In this document: one piece after another, positions 1 through 12,665 of the stretch | How the letters are laid out: the number at the start of each line of letters is the position of its first letter | Position numbering within the stretch: position 1 is the first letter of the stretch | Source of the DNA: Fasciola hepatica | Lineage: Eukaryota > Platyhelminthes > Trematoda > Plagiorchiida > Fasciolidae | Direction: 5' to 3' | DNA: 64,000 bases | Assembly: GCA_948099385.1 (NCBI GenBank) | Contig: CANUEZ040000180.1 | Coordinates: 4,362,501-4,426,500, forward strand | Translations under genes and position numbers: made by a program | The notes under the pieces: model-generated | The model's database searches: none | The model's input: the letters and a program-made list of their open reading frames with translations, nothing else | Told to the model about the DNA's origin: nothing

Positions 1-709
<709 letters not shown>

Positions 710-1929
710 CGTTATTTTGTTCTTGCTCATTCTGAATTTTTCATGTTTATCTCCTTAGGGCTGCCAAATCCCGGACTCGATTTCAGTGGCTTTTATTTAT
801 ATTTTTATTATCTCTGAATTTAGCTGCTCCCTGTCCTTGCATTCGGATGCAAAATATATTCACGCTTATAACTGCATCAACTTTAACTAATGAAGTCTTT
901 TTATAATTTAAAGGAGTATTTAAATTTTAACTGGGACTTGTGTCCTGGTTTTGAGTATTTTGACCGAATAAGTACCAGTTGAATTACTTTAGATGGTAAT
1001 GGAAATTTTCGTGGATCGAAAACGGATCGTGTCGATAGGTCACTGGATAGAGTTAGATTGATCTCCGAGGATTTTACGAGCGAACGTTTGACACTCTGTC
1101 AGGTGCAGTTCACACAACTTAGCATGTAGTTTCAGTTAAGAGTATGAAGGATATCCGCCTGATAATCGACAGTCCTCGACCAAATACTCTGAAATACTTC
1201 ATCAGTAGACAAGCGAAGATAACAAGGAAACAGTAGTGAAGAATAAGAAAAACAGTGCCAAAGCAATGACAGAATAGTAAGCTGACGCTAAATTGTGTAG
1301 GCTTTTGTATCTGACTGGTAGTCTAAAGGAGTTTCCATGTACTGAGATCAAAATCGTTTTCTTGTAGATTGGGAAAAACTCCACTGGAACAATAAACTCG
1401 TGAGAGGGCGAATGCAAGTAATTTCAAAGTGAAGTACAATTTCATACTGTACTCTAAGTTTTATTAATTTAAACAGTAAAAATGATATTTTTCTGTATTC
1501 AGTGGATGCCACTTCATTATGACTGGTGCAGCAAAGGTTGTGAGTTAGAATTACTCCTGATTAGCGGACAGAAAATGGTTACGAGAGATGTCAGTATCCG
1601 AGAGAAAGATTTTTAGTGGTATTAACAACATGTGTGAGATTTTGTTCCGTATTCATTTGCATGATACTTTGTCAAATAGCTCGCTTGCTACGTAAATGGA
1701 TTGAGAATGAATTTCTGAAAAACAGGCATTTAGACGAATTGGATCGATCAAAAATGATTCGTTAGCGTGACTGGCATTCAAAATTAGAGGGCAAATCAAC
1801 GCGTCAAAGAACGTTAAGGAAGAGAAAATAGAAAGTGGACCAGTTTTGGAGAAAATTCAAACTTCCTTCTCCGTTGAGGAGGCATCCAAGTAAAAAAAAA
1901 ATATCCACGCATTTGTACCTAATAAGAAT
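710..1929. other. AT-rich spacer, nothing recognised
   Basis: No ORF with recognisable content, no tRNA-like box and no clear repeat was seen. The short ORF at 1202-1417 on the minus strand has no recognisable family signature. Confidence 0.6.
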
Positions 1930-2736
1930 AAGTGAAATGGAGAGCCTACTAACACGAAAGGTCAAACGAAGTAAGGATAGAATAGCACCCTGAAAAGCAC
2001 CAGAGCTAATTTTGAAGAGAATGCAAGTGTCTTAAATCAGAAAAGTGAACTGGGTCCGATTGGAAAAAATAGACATAAAGGGTGTTTTAAGTATGATAGT
2101 TAACCTCACTAGCGTGCAAAATGAATAAAGGGGACTGGAATTATTTTCCAAGTCCGCAAAAATCGGTTCAAAATTACAGCCACAGTGATCAAGAGCAGAA
2201 GCAAAGAAGTTAACAATGTAGACAACAGTACCAAGAGTTCCTAAGAAGTGGTCGTAGGGAAACTGTATCGGGTCGGGAAGGTGAACTTTATGAGTTACGC
2301 AGCGGAGTGAAGCAACAAAGCAAGCTATTGGACGATATCTGCTGGATCCATTCTTCAGTATAGATATGATGCATGCAAATCTCCGACAACCGGGAATCAC
2401 CCCGGAATTAATACAACGATTAGGTAGATTTGCAAAAGAGGGTGCTTGTTGGGAAAAATAGGCTTTGAGTAACATTTGGGATAACAAGCCGGGGCAATCA
2501 TACTTATGGCGGTTGACTTACTGTACAGTTCTAGGGACAGAATTGGGTGTGATGGGGTTGGGTTCATGAGGGCGAAGATCTGGATGAGGAAGAGGTATAA
2601 GAAGAAGAGAAGACGCATAGGAGTTCACGGTAAACAGGTGATTCAGATTCTCGGCGTTTATTCTCATCTCATGGTTAGCGTGGCCCAACTGTTTCAAGGC
2701 CTTCCCCCATCTCCCCGCATTCTTGTAATCTAGCAC
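1930..2736 (-). mobile_element. CR1-like LINE fragment, reverse transcriptase region (decayed)
   Basis: The minus-strand frame 2032-2487 is open for 151 codons and reads like the N-terminal half of a CR1/Jockey-type reverse transcriptase. It has a YRPIA block, then LPDPIQFPY (family pattern DPxQFAY), then a stretch matching the F-L-D-x-S-x-A-F-N block in decayed form, and finally SNRTQFT. Just downstream (1930-2030) are remnants of the TPQGAxLSPFLF region, broken by stops. Upstream, 2518-2736 holds an open frame that may be the linker before the RT. The palm YADD motif was not found. This is a dead 5'- and 3'-truncated copy. Confidence 0.6.
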
Positions 2737-5019
2737 TGTCTGTTTACGGACTAATCAGACATCATATTTCAGTTATAATGAGGGTGGAGAGCGTTTTTAT
2801 GGACGAATCCCAACCAAATTTCTGATAGATTTTCTTAGCTTTACGGAGCTTCTTCAAGCGATGGATGGATAAAGCATGGGGTCAAACATGATAGGCTCCC
2901 ATAAGGCAAACCGAGTCTTTAAAACTTCACAGTAGTCGGTTGAGTGTTCGCAATATGGGGAAGCATAGTAAAAAAAAAAGAAAAATTGAACAATTGGTAG
3001 AGTCAGCTAGCACTCTAAGATTATCACGTTTTTAGACAGATGACGAGGATTAAAGGTAGCCGGTCAAAGAATATCTTTCACAGTAAAATTTAGGACAAGG
3101 AAGTAAAGCACAGTGATTAGAAGTGCCGACGGGTGAGCGCTTGTGTGCAGTGAAGATATTTTGGATAGTTAACTAAGGCTGAGTAAAAAAACATCAAAAC
3201 AACCAACTATCCCGGATTGGAATTTCCTCGAAGTTCCTAGATTTGTTTTGTACAGTGATATACGGTACCTCATCCACCTTCCTCGAAAGAAGACAAATGT
3301 CCGAGGATAATACCGACAGTACCCGCAGTTTGAAAACAGAATATTGTCTTAGCGCAGCTCTTCAACCAGCATGATGCTATCTACCGTACAAAGTTCTCGA
3401 AACCGGCACTGGACATCATTTCTGGTAGCACGTCAAAATGCGTAGAAAAAGTGGCCATTCTCTCATGGTTGGATTATTACAGTTAACAACTGAAGCTAGC
3501 TGGAAGAACTCTTTGATTTATCTTTTGAGTACTAGCATACACGCGGACGGTTTGACTGCATAAAACCCTGATTGATATGCGAATTATGGGACAACTTCAC
3601 TATCGTATGGTTCTCTGGTCACCAAGTGACCTTCAGACAATAGATATAAAGCGGTCGTGGAGAAGGGGGCAAGCGTCCAGAATCCAGTTGCGGTGTTTTA
3701 GAGGAATCGTTTTCAATCAATCCGAACCGCAGCTATAGTACGTCACTGTTTGACCTTTCACGCATGGAGTTTTATTATGTGAATTTTTCAGTTTTTCATC
3801 ACTGGTTTATCATTGTCCAAATCATCTGTCAACACAAAAATAACTATCCGTTTTTTATGTCCCACTTGATTCCTTTGGCAGAAGCTTTTCGGCGAACATT
3901 TTACAGTCTACGATAAGAAGAAACCGACAGTACAGTGAGTTGGAATCCGAAGATTCATTCTTACCCTTCTGCTTGCGCTCGACCGAAGCCTTGCTACGTG
4001 ATATATTGCGTATGCGCATTAAAAAGGCATGCACAGGTTCGGGGTTGCCGGACTCAAAGAAACGGAAAAAGAAATCGGTAAAGGAATCCGTTTGTTCAAG
4101 AAGACAGGTGAAAGAGAACTGAATATGTGGATCAGAAAAAAATATTTAGGTGAATGCATCTGTCTACGTACACTGTACGATCAACGAACAAGTACTATAT
4201 AACTTGAACAGCATACCAAAGGCAAGCTTTGTCTAGCAGTGCAACACGTGCTAGCAAGCAAGTCTGAACATATGAACCGATGGAATGCATACTGCATATG
4301 CAGCTATATTTTGCAGCTATATGGTTTCTGCTGAGAAACCATGATGAAATTCTTGTGGTGGAATAAATACCTAATGCGTCAAACCTGAAGTTTTGATCAA
4401 ACGCAGATGCATGTATAATTTTCGAGTAGATTCCACACGCCTACCGTCACTATTAGTCATGAAGAAGCGAAGTGAGTGTCTATGAGGAGTGTATATGAGC
4501 ATCCTGAGGTACTTTTCAGACTGGGATAGGTCATTAGTTTCGATAAATAGTGGCTCCAATAATTGTTTACAATCTTAAAAGTCGAGAGAGGGGGGAGTGA
4601 ACGGAGCACTCAAAAGTTCGGGTTCCATCCTTGCCTACTGATAAAGAAAACAGTAGTTAGATTTCGCCTTGAACTATTGGCGGAGTGGAAAAATGCGTTG
4701 GTTTGCCCCGTTAAAAGACAACGAAAAAGAGATTTGCTGTGTATGGTTTTAAAACTTATGTTTACTTTGTTATCGCTATACCAACTGATGCGAACTTGCT
4801 TATTGTGCATAAACAGTTCAGACTGACCAACTTCGCAGCCCCTTGCATGGAACACCCAAGCGAAAACACATCTTAGGAAGCACTTTCTCACTGTTTTGTT
4901 GTTAATTAGCACGACGTTTTCATCGCCCTTTTTTAGGTTCAAGCTTACGTATTCTTATCGGCCTCTTGAATTTCGGAGTCTTGCGTGAATCGGATCCACA
5001 GAACATCATGCACCGTCAA
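2737..5019. other. Spacer, nothing recognised
   Basis: Only short ORFs without recognisable motifs are present. A perfect 9-bp stem hairpin lies at about 4320-4341 (ATGGTTTCT and its complement around GCTG). It is too small to interpret. Confidence 0.55.
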
Positions 5020-5165
5020 CGCTCATTCCAGCTTTGAAATGCATAGAAACATTGTACAACTGTTTCATCTGGATTTTTAGGAACCATCAGCAGTGCACAC
5101 CAACCGAGCTCCCTCCGAGACTCGAACTTAGGGTGAGTAGTTGTGAGTGGAACACTTAAGCACCA
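5020..5165 (-). mobile_element. tRNA-derived SINE (family with TGCACTGCTGATG body)
   Basis: Read on the minus strand, a tRNA-like head carries a Pol III B-box-like AGTTCGAGTCTC. It is followed by the body GTGCACTGCTGATGGTTCC and a segment close to GATGAAACAGTTGTACAATG. The same head and body order occurs at 5405, 18830, 48825 and 50935, which defines a dispersed family. The A box is decayed. Confidence 0.65.
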
Positions 5166-5404
5166 ATCTATGCGGGAAAAATCTGAATGATTTGTTGAAT
5201 ATACACACGTTACAGTTCCCTTTCCTTCATTGACTTTTTGCAAGGTTAAGAACCGCCAACTGCACAGAGATTGACTTCTTTGATGGATGAATTCTCTATA
5301 GAAGCCTATGTACAACAAAGGTATTCTGTCGTAAACAGCGAGAAGAGTTTGGTTGTTATGTGCGTGCGTAAAAGGAAATCCCATATGTATAATATGACCC
5401 ATCG

Positions 5405-5520
5405 CATTAGGTATTTGACTCATAACCGCTCACTCTGGGCTTGAATCCCAGTGAGGACTTGGTGAATGTGTACTACTGAAGATCCCTAAAAAGGCAGACG
5501 AAGAAGACGTGTGGCGCTCC
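5405..5520 (+). mobile_element. tRNA-derived SINE, same family, plus orientation
   Basis: The B-box-like CTTGAATCCCAGTGAGGAC is followed by GGTGAATGTGTACTACTGA and a CCCTAAAAAGG segment. This matches the body of the 48825 copy. It lies about 100 bases upstream of a (TA)n tract and is diverged. Confidence 0.55.
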
Positions 5521-5579
5521 CATTTTTTCCCATGATAAGTTGAACATTATCACTGCATGCTAAGTCATGTGGTAATGCC

Positions 5580-5587
5580 ATATATAT

Positions 5588-5671
<84 letters not shown>

Positions 5672-5678
5672 TATATAC
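5580..5678. repeat. (TA)n microsatellite
   Basis: About 99 bases of TA dinucleotide repeat with two small interruptions (near 5599 and 5652). It produces spurious Tyr/Ile ORFs on both strands. Confidence 0.97.
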
Positions 5679-6249
5679 AATGGGTGGAAAATGTTGCCTG
5701 CCCACTTACGTACAACTTACTATCGGTATGAGCGCTTGACCATGTTGTCTCTCTGTTTGTTGGGTTAGCAGCGACCTAAACACGAATAATCAACGGAAAA
5801 TACAGTTGTGATTCTTTTACGGACTCTTCAATTAAGAGTATCCATTCACACTGTTGATGCCACAAATAAGACCTCAGTGACGATATACCGACGGGGGGCG
5901 GGGTATAAGCATGAAGATGATTGGGCAGAGGAGCATCAGGTACGCATAATTGATGAGCGGTAACAACCGCGCAACCGGTCGTGTGCTCTCGGGGAAGTTT
6001 TGTTCTCCGTTGTATACACTACTTTCTATAAAGTAGATAAACACGGAATATAGTTTCAAATGGATGAAAAGAGTGCGGGACAATAGGAACGTCACTGGTT
6101 GCGACAAGCACGTTTTTGGACGCCTTTGAACTCTATCCAGGAAGCCACACGCGCTATTTGACCGAATTCACCGGTCAATCATTGCATATCTTTATTCCAT
6201 GTCATAAACCGATCAGTCTCGTTCATCATCCCAAACACTACTTGCTATG

Positions 6250-6600
6250 TCCCCAATTCAGTAGGCAGAACGAAAGTACGTATGTTCGGACGAGTGTATT
6301 CAGCAAGAGCGTACTGCAAGCGCAGGCTCAAACATGGGAGCAGAAATAAAAACAGGTAAGTCCGCGAGTCAGAGTTAAATGCCAGTGAGACCACTGGCCA
6401 TGCGTACAATCGGATCAGGCCACGCATGACAGTAACACACGTGACCAACACGTACCGGAGTGCAATATGACTATCATTTACCCTGCATGCGTATGCGCGG
6501 GCATGTGTCCATGAGTGTAAGGGATATTGATCGATTGTCCGCCGAGTGTGCGTGTGCGTGCGAGACTTTCTGACTGCGCACGTGACTGCTTCTAGTCAAG
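6250..6600 (-). repeat. Interspersed repeat family D, minus copy
   Basis: The minus strand contains ACAATCGATCAATATCCCTT, then an ACTCATGGACA segment. Further on come TGGTCTCACT and CATTTAACTCTGACTCG. These blocks recur in the same order at 25600-25880 (first blocks) and 29650-29870 (first and second blocks). The copies are strongly diverged and no coding capacity is visible. LTR or SINE origin cannot be decided. Confidence 0.55.
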
Positions 6601-7254
6601 TCAGGTGATCGCTTTGTACACCCCGCGGTGAATATTCAGCAGCCACACATGCATTAAATGCGGGTATAACTAGAGGATATTACATTTAAGAAGGAGAGGA
6701 ATTTTCAGCTTATCCGGTTTTTCATTTCGTCCATAAAAGTGTTAGTGTTGGTGAGGAATCTGACGAGGTAGGAAACCGTTGATGTTTGTGAATGTTGTCA
6801 TGGGCAGCTGAACTTGGTGGAGGATGCAGAAATACATTTACTAAGATCTGGATAACGAGGACGTGAATGATCATCCAGCGTCTTCGAGTAAACCTTTGAC
6901 AAACGTATTGGTGTTGGGATATTATATGTTAAGTGAACTGACCACATGAGATGCCATTACAACGAGAAGGATGTTTGATTGATCTGACAAAGTGTTTATG
7001 GTCTTCCACAAACAAAAATTGAAAAAATAACCGGAGAAGCATAAAGCCAAATTGACAAGTCACAAACGAACATAAAATATTTGATCGAATGAATTGGTAT
7101 AAGTAAGTACTTCAGACGTAGCCCGTTAAACGTTAAACGTCTTATTTTCTAGGAAAACTGCTGTGACATGGCGGGACCTGGAAAGATCACGGCTGATAGT
7201 GACTCCGAGATACATGGTAGATGATGTTCTAGCTACTTTCACACTGTTTATGGG
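6601..7254. other. Spacer, nothing recognised
   Basis: No recognisable coding or RNA feature. A short local duplication (GTTAAAC twice in tandem) lies near 7127-7140. Confidence 0.5.
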
Positions 7255-8699
7255 TTAGTCAGAAATCGATGTAAGAAGGTTAGAATATTTGGTGCTATTG
7301 TGAAAAAAATAAAATATCGGAGCATTTTCAGATTGAGACCTGAGGACCAGTTGATGATTTCGGTGACTCTTTGTTGCAAGTGTCTGAAAAGAACTAGTGA
7401 AGCGGAGAATACCGAGGGTTATGTGATCAGCATATCTAATAAGCAACTGTCATCGTATACAAGCATGATGGGGAAATAATTAGAGAATAAGAAGGGTGGT
7501 AGAATGGCTACCTGTGAAATACCTGTTGAAGGAAGCAGCGTTGACAGGGTTTGCCTATGAAATCCGGTGAATTGTTGGCAGTTGTAAAGGTAGTCAGACA
7601 GCAACTGCACACTGGATGTACTGACTTCGCAGTTCTCAAGAATGTGGAATAGTTCGAATCTGCCAACACAGTGAGATGTACCACTGCAGCCAAAAAGGGC
7701 TCTTTGACTGCCTGACTTCTGCGGTCTAATGAGGATAAAATAAAATGGGCGAGTGAAGCTCAAGCATCCAGTGTCAAGCAAGAGCGTCGGTAGGCAAATT
7801 GGTTCGGGTCTCGCACATTGATCTGCTGGGATATTCTACGTATTACAAACCTTTTAAACACTTGGACGGCATATGATGTACAGGCGACGGGATGTAGCTG
7901 TAGCAATCCTTTCTCGGGCACCGGAATAACAGAAGCAACACTTATGCCGTCAGAAACCCACTTTTGAATCAAACATCCGTTGAGTAGTTTCAACTTTACT
8001 GGAGACAATGTTTCAGCGCATTCCCCCTGGATTATCGCCAGCAGACCGTCTGGACCATTAACCCTGTTTGTTGCAAGTTGTTTTTGTTCGTTTTACACTT
8101 CTGAGGGAGGAATGAAATCCGAGACCGGACCTCGTTTGGGGTCCTCAGGCAAATTCAGTGTTATTTCTGGTTAAGCTACAGCAGTGAAGCATCGGTTACG
8201 TTTTTTCAACATCGATGGTGGACGTCTGCTTGATTTTACGCCTCTTAACCGCACAATGGTTTCTTAGGTATTACAGCAGTTCCTATTAGCAGTTATGGAT
8301 CGTGCATAGAAAGCGTTAGGTCTGTGTAGCTCCCCTTTAATAGGCTTCAATAGCACTCTGGCCACAGCATACTCTCTAACTTTGAAAGCCCGTTCCTTCT
8401 TTCGGCGTAATTGTTTCGAGTATGGAGAAGAAAATCTGTCGGGTCGGATGCATAAAGTTCCCGTGGGGCAATATATTTTGTAGCGGAAATTCAAATAGTC
8501 TGTCAGATGTACACAGGATAAAGATAGGCCGTATTGAGGAAATTGGCCATAATATCCTCGAATCTGGAAATTTTGCCCGGGTGACACTGTCGCTACGGTA
8601 AATAACGAGAGACATTTTACTGGGACGTGATCTGAGTTCTATATCCGGGGCGGAGGAGAGAGCACAGATCGATATGAAATAAGTTCGGAGTGTTAACAA
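7255..8699 (-). mobile_element. CR1-like LINE fragment, linker plus reverse transcriptase (frameshifted)
   Basis: Three overlapping minus-strand frames make up one degraded CR1-like ORF2. 8264-8699 matches the linker before the RT, including a KKERAF basic stretch. 7760-8008 carries a fingers block ending DPNQFAYRRSCLTLDA. 7419-7781 carries TGFHRQTLSTLLPSTG, continuing into a PQGAVLSPLLF-like segment. 7255-7446 opens with IRYADHITLG, where the catalytic YADD has become YADH, so it cannot be active. The element is truncated and broken by frameshifts. Confidence 0.75.
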
Positions 8700-9990
8700 G
8701 GCAGGTGCAGATGAGCATCAAAACATTTAAACACCCGAGATGCTGCAAATATGGAACTATCTCCCCCAGTTATCGCCTATTTTTCATCGTACTCGTCTCC
8801 ATCCTCGCCATCTTAACTTACCGCTTCTCATGCTCGGCAAAATCTACTTTCCCTAGCACATAATTATCGTGGGGTTAAAAGACCGTTTCCGTACTCGGCT
8901 TACCGTTCATGATCCTTTTTCCTGAGGATTCGTGCCAAGCCACCTGCTTGTCCCATTCGCAAACTTAACCAATCCCCAAGATAAAACTCGCCCTTTTTTA
9001 TCACAGTTACCGATAGATTGGCGAAAAGTCACATTTAATGTGGCCATACACTTCCGTTCCACAAAGTCCAAACAGTATATTTCACTGAGGAATATTTTTC
9101 TCCAGAGCATCCCAACAGTCGGCGATACTGTGGTAGTTCGCTCTCTCTATCAGTCCTTCTGTTCGCCCACACGGCTGTAGCATTGCAATATCATCACCTT
9201 GCAAAGATTCATACCCTCCCCATATATTCACACTTGAGAGACATCTGTATCGCAGCGTTCTGATCTTTCGCCATCACATGATCGACCTTTTGCAAAGAAT
9301 ACCAACAGATAGTATTTTACCTATCAACTACTTCACCGCCCAACTTCGCAAACGTATTCATCGGTCGTTTGGTGCTTTTTCATATCCGATCTCTCTGGTC
9401 ATCATGTTCAGCCTTTAGATAACGATTATGAAACGTAAATACTTACCTGTCATTTAAATACTCATCTTTGCGAACCGTTTATCTGCGACTTTCATGGCTA
9501 CGCATCACAAGTTGATTTGTCGTCCAGTTCCCATTTCCATTTTGGCGCATCACATTCCACCTTTCTGAAAGTAAACAATGTGTGCAACGATTACATGTTT
9601 ACGTCCGGCCACTTCTTTCACCATCACCTAGGCAATCTCTTTCTACAAATGAGTCCTTCACTGGGTATTTAACTGACTCAGCTGATATTTGGTCGCTGAA
9701 CGTTACAAGGGTAATCTTCGAAAGATTTTGCTTGTTCTTTGTCGGCAAATTCACTCCTTTCATCGTCTGATTTCCAATCCAAAGCCGTGCCATACTCCGC
9801 GGAGCGCTATAGCTGGTTCATGTCTCCCTTGGAAACTTCTTTTTCCTCAAGGTGAACAAAACTTTCGTCAATTCCGTTTGATTTTCTCGTTGCACAGCCA
9901 CCCTGACTTGGCCGAGTTGGCCACCCGACCTTGAGTTCAAATTTGCCGGGCGCAGTCTTAACGAGTAACTTAAATACTTTCTCCTGTACA
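8700..9990. other. Spacer, pyrimidine-rich plus strand, nothing recognised
   Basis: Several short ORFs occur on both strands without recognisable motifs. Base composition leans to C/T on the plus strand, unlike the neighbouring spacers, so this may be an unrecognised repeat. Confidence 0.45.
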
Positions 9991-9997
9991 ATATCGA

Positions 9998-10440
9998 GTG
10001 CACATACCTGAATCATCCTCTTGGAATTCGGAAGTCCAAGTTCGAATCAAAATTATGCCACTTCACGTGAGCAAAATATAAACAAATGTTGAAGTGTAGT
10101 GATTGATGCATGCTGTACTTGTTCGAGGGTCAATAAAATAAAGAGCACATTCTCAACAATAAAAATATATGACAACGGCTAGGGAGGATTTCCACGCATG
10201 CACGTTACAAGCCGACTCCCCTTTGGAACGTCTTGCTTCTGTAGCACTTTATCGATCAAGTTCCGAGCGACCTCAAATTATTGCCCAAACAGGTCTTTCA
10301 AGACTTCACGTGCTCGGGTGTAACCCTCTTCGGGATCCAGCATCGAGCACCCGTCGATCGCTTCCCTGGCTCCTCCACGACAGTAATGTAGCGGATACAA
10401 GAATCGTGCACATACCTGAATCATCCTCTTGGAATTCGGA
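9998..10440. repeat. 35-bp exact direct repeat pair
   Basis: An identical 35-base sequence occurs at 9998-10032 and again at 10406-10440, with no mismatch that I can see. On the minus strand each copy contains GATGATTCAG followed by GTATGTGC, which looks like a splice donor. The second copy lies inside the BEL/Pao gag relic. The two copies are 373 bases apart. Confidence 0.9.
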
Positions 10441-10500
10441 CTCTGCGTCCAATTGTACCGTTTGATCTTGCGTTACAGCATGCCTCGGGGTTATCCGAAA
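10170..10500 (-). mobile_element. BEL/Pao-type retrotransposon gag relic
   Basis: The minus-strand reading about 10340 down to 10200 gives MLDPEEGYTRAREVLKDLFG, then a stop, then VARNLIDKVLQ and LVT. This matches the conserved Pao/BEL gag pattern of an L-D-P-x-x-G-Y-x-x-A-x-x-x-L-x-x-x-F-G-x-P block followed by a V-A-R/I-A-R block. The in-frame stop and the lack of pol around it show that it is a fragment. It is an inert genomic remnant. Confidence 0.7.
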
Positions 10501-10765
10501 TAAACCATTATCATTATCATTACCATTATCATTAAGTCCAGTAGCAAAAGTGACAATATTGTCCAGGTCCAATTTGACGAGGAAACTCAAACCAAACCTG
10601 TTTGAATCACCATATAATGCACATAAGGAAGTGTCAAGTTGAATTAATCAATTTGAGGAGATATTATTCGAGAAACCACCGAGTTCAGTGGTAGGACACC
10701 TAAAGGAAATGTAGATGTTGAACAGAATAATCGACCGATGGTGACTGTGTTTGGGTTCATACTTA

Positions 10766-11200
10766 TCAACGGAAGTAATGATATGCGCCGTGACAAAAGT
10801 GAACGATGTGCGGGGTAAAATTGCCCCAGCTTTCACTTACGCATATCCTGAAGCCACCGGCACGCTTTTGAGAGGGGACGAGGCAATCAGCGTGAAATAC
10901 TTCGAAGCCACCAACTTTGGTAATTTCAACATCATTGTCAGCTTGAAGCCAACTTTCATTTACAAGAGTAAACCCCAATAATTCGTTTTCCTCCCTGCGT
11001 ACAAAATCGGCCAATTCTGGCATGCTTCTGAGTACCGAACGAACGTTGCAACTGGTTTCGATGGACAAGCACATATTTGACAAAGTCTGATTGCGTAAAG
11101 CAAACGCACATCGGGCGTGATGTTTCCGTGAATGATTGTTAGACTTCTCGAAAGTTCGTTTCATTTTATTCCTAGCAGATCGTCCAAAGGCTATTTTCCG
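10766..11200 (-). mobile_element. CR1-like LINE fragment, endonuclease domain
   Basis: The minus-strand frame 10766-11476 is open for 236 codons. Its C-terminal 120 residues read like the N-terminal part of an exonuclease-endonuclease-phosphatase domain of CR1-type LINEs: NVRSVLRSMPELADFVRRE, then LLGFTLVNESWLQ (family pattern LGITESWL), then GGFEVFHADC and RAGGFRICV. The first 110 residues are unrecognised. The frame ends before the catalytic histidine motifs. It is a truncated copy and separate from the RTE fragment upstream. Confidence 0.75.
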
Positions 11201-11489
11201 ACACGTACTCGTTAATTGCAACGACTTAGAAAATCCTCTCCAGTAGGACAGAATTAGGCGTGACTGTAGTTGCACAACATTACCGTAGCAACCATTAGTG
11301 AAGAAAATGGAGACAGGACCAGGTATAATAATTTTGTAGCACAAATGTCCGGATACGCAACGGGAGCACGGCCAAACTTGAAAACGCAACTGGGGCACGC
11401 ACCTGAGCCAAACACAACGCCACGCGCCCCAGCAAGAAAAGCACGTTGGGGTGTGCGAAGCACAAGCCTCGTTCACCGCAGCTTCACTG

Positions 11490-11800
11490 TGTGATTCACC
11501 GATTTATTTGGTGTATCTGAGCCTGATTTCATCCTTGCTGACGGAGTGTTCCTACCAGACTCGGGCAACGATACGACTATATTAGAGTTCAAATGCTGAT
11601 AACCTCTGTGTATCCCCCAAAGGCGGCAGCCTGGTTTCTGAGCTATACGAAAGAACTTTCTCAAATGCTTCAGTAAACTGTCGACCCTTGACGGAGAGGG
11701 AAGTGTCACGTCGATATTGAAGGCGACTGAGTACGGCAAAAGCTAAGTGCATCTTCTGTATACGCGGTGGTACCTTATCCGATAAGCGATCTCTAGTGGG
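11490..11800 (-). mobile_element. RTE-like LINE fragment, C-terminal reverse transcriptase region
   Basis: The minus strand reads KGRQFTEAFEKVLSYSSET, then GDTQRLSAFE, then (after a stop) RIVARVW and EHSVSKDEIR. This corresponds to the K-G-R-V-Y-x-A-x-V-R-x-V-L-L-Y-x-x-E-T-W and D-H-R-C-L-R-x-I-A-R-x-W-W-E-H-R-V-S-N-x-E-V-R blocks of the flatworm RTE-like group. It carries two stops. Related fragments lie at 26655, 32566, 56780 and 61385. Confidence 0.7.
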
Positions 11801-12347
11801 CCAACCCAGTCTTGCAGCGGTATCCTCCAGTCATCAATGTAACTCGATCAAAACGTCGCGCAATCCAGACCTGAGAGTTAACTTTAGACAATCAAGCAAC
11901 TGTAAGACTAACATATAAACTGAAGGTGATCACGTGATTACCGTCATTTGGTTCAAAACACCCTTGCCGGTCAACGTTCATGGCATTCAGCTACAAAAAT
12001 CTTACATGTATCCCAGCTGAGTCAATCCAGGCCACGTGATGAAAGTCAGGAATCCTAGCGTTTGTTGCGGCAACTAATAGCCTTTACCCCCTACTCATGG
12101 TTAGCTATGAGGTGGAATGAAAACAAAACCAGCGTCACGGTTCGTATCCAAACCAATGAGAGAATTTGTGTGCATTGTACGAAGACGGTGAAAATCACAA
12201 CCCATTGAGTGCGACAGTCGGGGTACAAAAGAAACCAGAACAAAAAAATGAATAGGTGGATTTTGAAAAAAACATTGTGATCCGAAACAGACGATGCTGA
12301 AGATATCAAGATGTGTTAGAACAACGACAAAACTGTCACAGTTCCAT
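11801..12347 (-). other. Immediate 3' flank / possible 3' UTR of CC2D2A
   Basis: This stretch follows the CC2D2A stop codon on the minus strand. No canonical AATAAA was found within it; the nearest minus-strand AATAAA-like site is near 11506, inside the RTE region. The 3' end of the transcript cannot be placed from sequence. Confidence 0.4.
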
Positions 12348-12665
12348 TCACAAGGTATGTATACGACGCCATAATGCGGCCAAATAGACCCAGATTGACA
12401 GAACCGGACCAGGGTAGGCTTTCACGTACACAGCTAGGGCAAACTGTAGATTATTCAAAGAGGACTGAACCGATTGTCGCGGTAACGAATCCTGATTACT
12501 AGACCGACTGTCACCCATACTGCGCGGTGTGCGGAAAAGATTAACCGAATCACCAAAGTCCAATTCGGAGTCCGATCCGAGGAGATTATGAATTCCTTTG
12601 GCTTTCACACGTTCCAAAATGACTGGAATTTCTGCATAGGGGAAGTTCATGGGAAATCCGTAGAC
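12348..12665 (-). CDS. CC2D2A: CC2D2A terminal exon (C-terminus and stop)
   Basis: 105 codons plus TGA, starting in phase 0 after a TTGTTGCAG acceptor. It begins [20 protein letters not shown], matching the conserved GFP-hydrophobic-PYxEV segment of CC2D2A, then KAKGIHNLL. It ends with [20 protein letters not shown], the family's signature end, and RRIHTL. Between GIHNLL and FALAVYV lies a Ser/Asp-rich insertion of about 40 residues (contains [11 protein letters not shown] and [13 protein letters not shown]) where vertebrate proteins have only a handful of residues. The frame is unbroken through the insertion. Confidence 0.95.
   Translation of the reverse strand, partial: VYGFPMNFPYAEIPVILERVKAKGIHNLLGSDSELDFGDSVNLFRTPRSMGDSRSSNQDSLPRQSVQSSLNNLQFALAVYVKAYPGPVLSIWVYLAALWRRIHTL

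Noticed and set aside
5486..5739. ORFs of alternating Tyr/Ile on both strands
   Set aside because: They are translations of the (TA)n microsatellite, as at 32292-32631.
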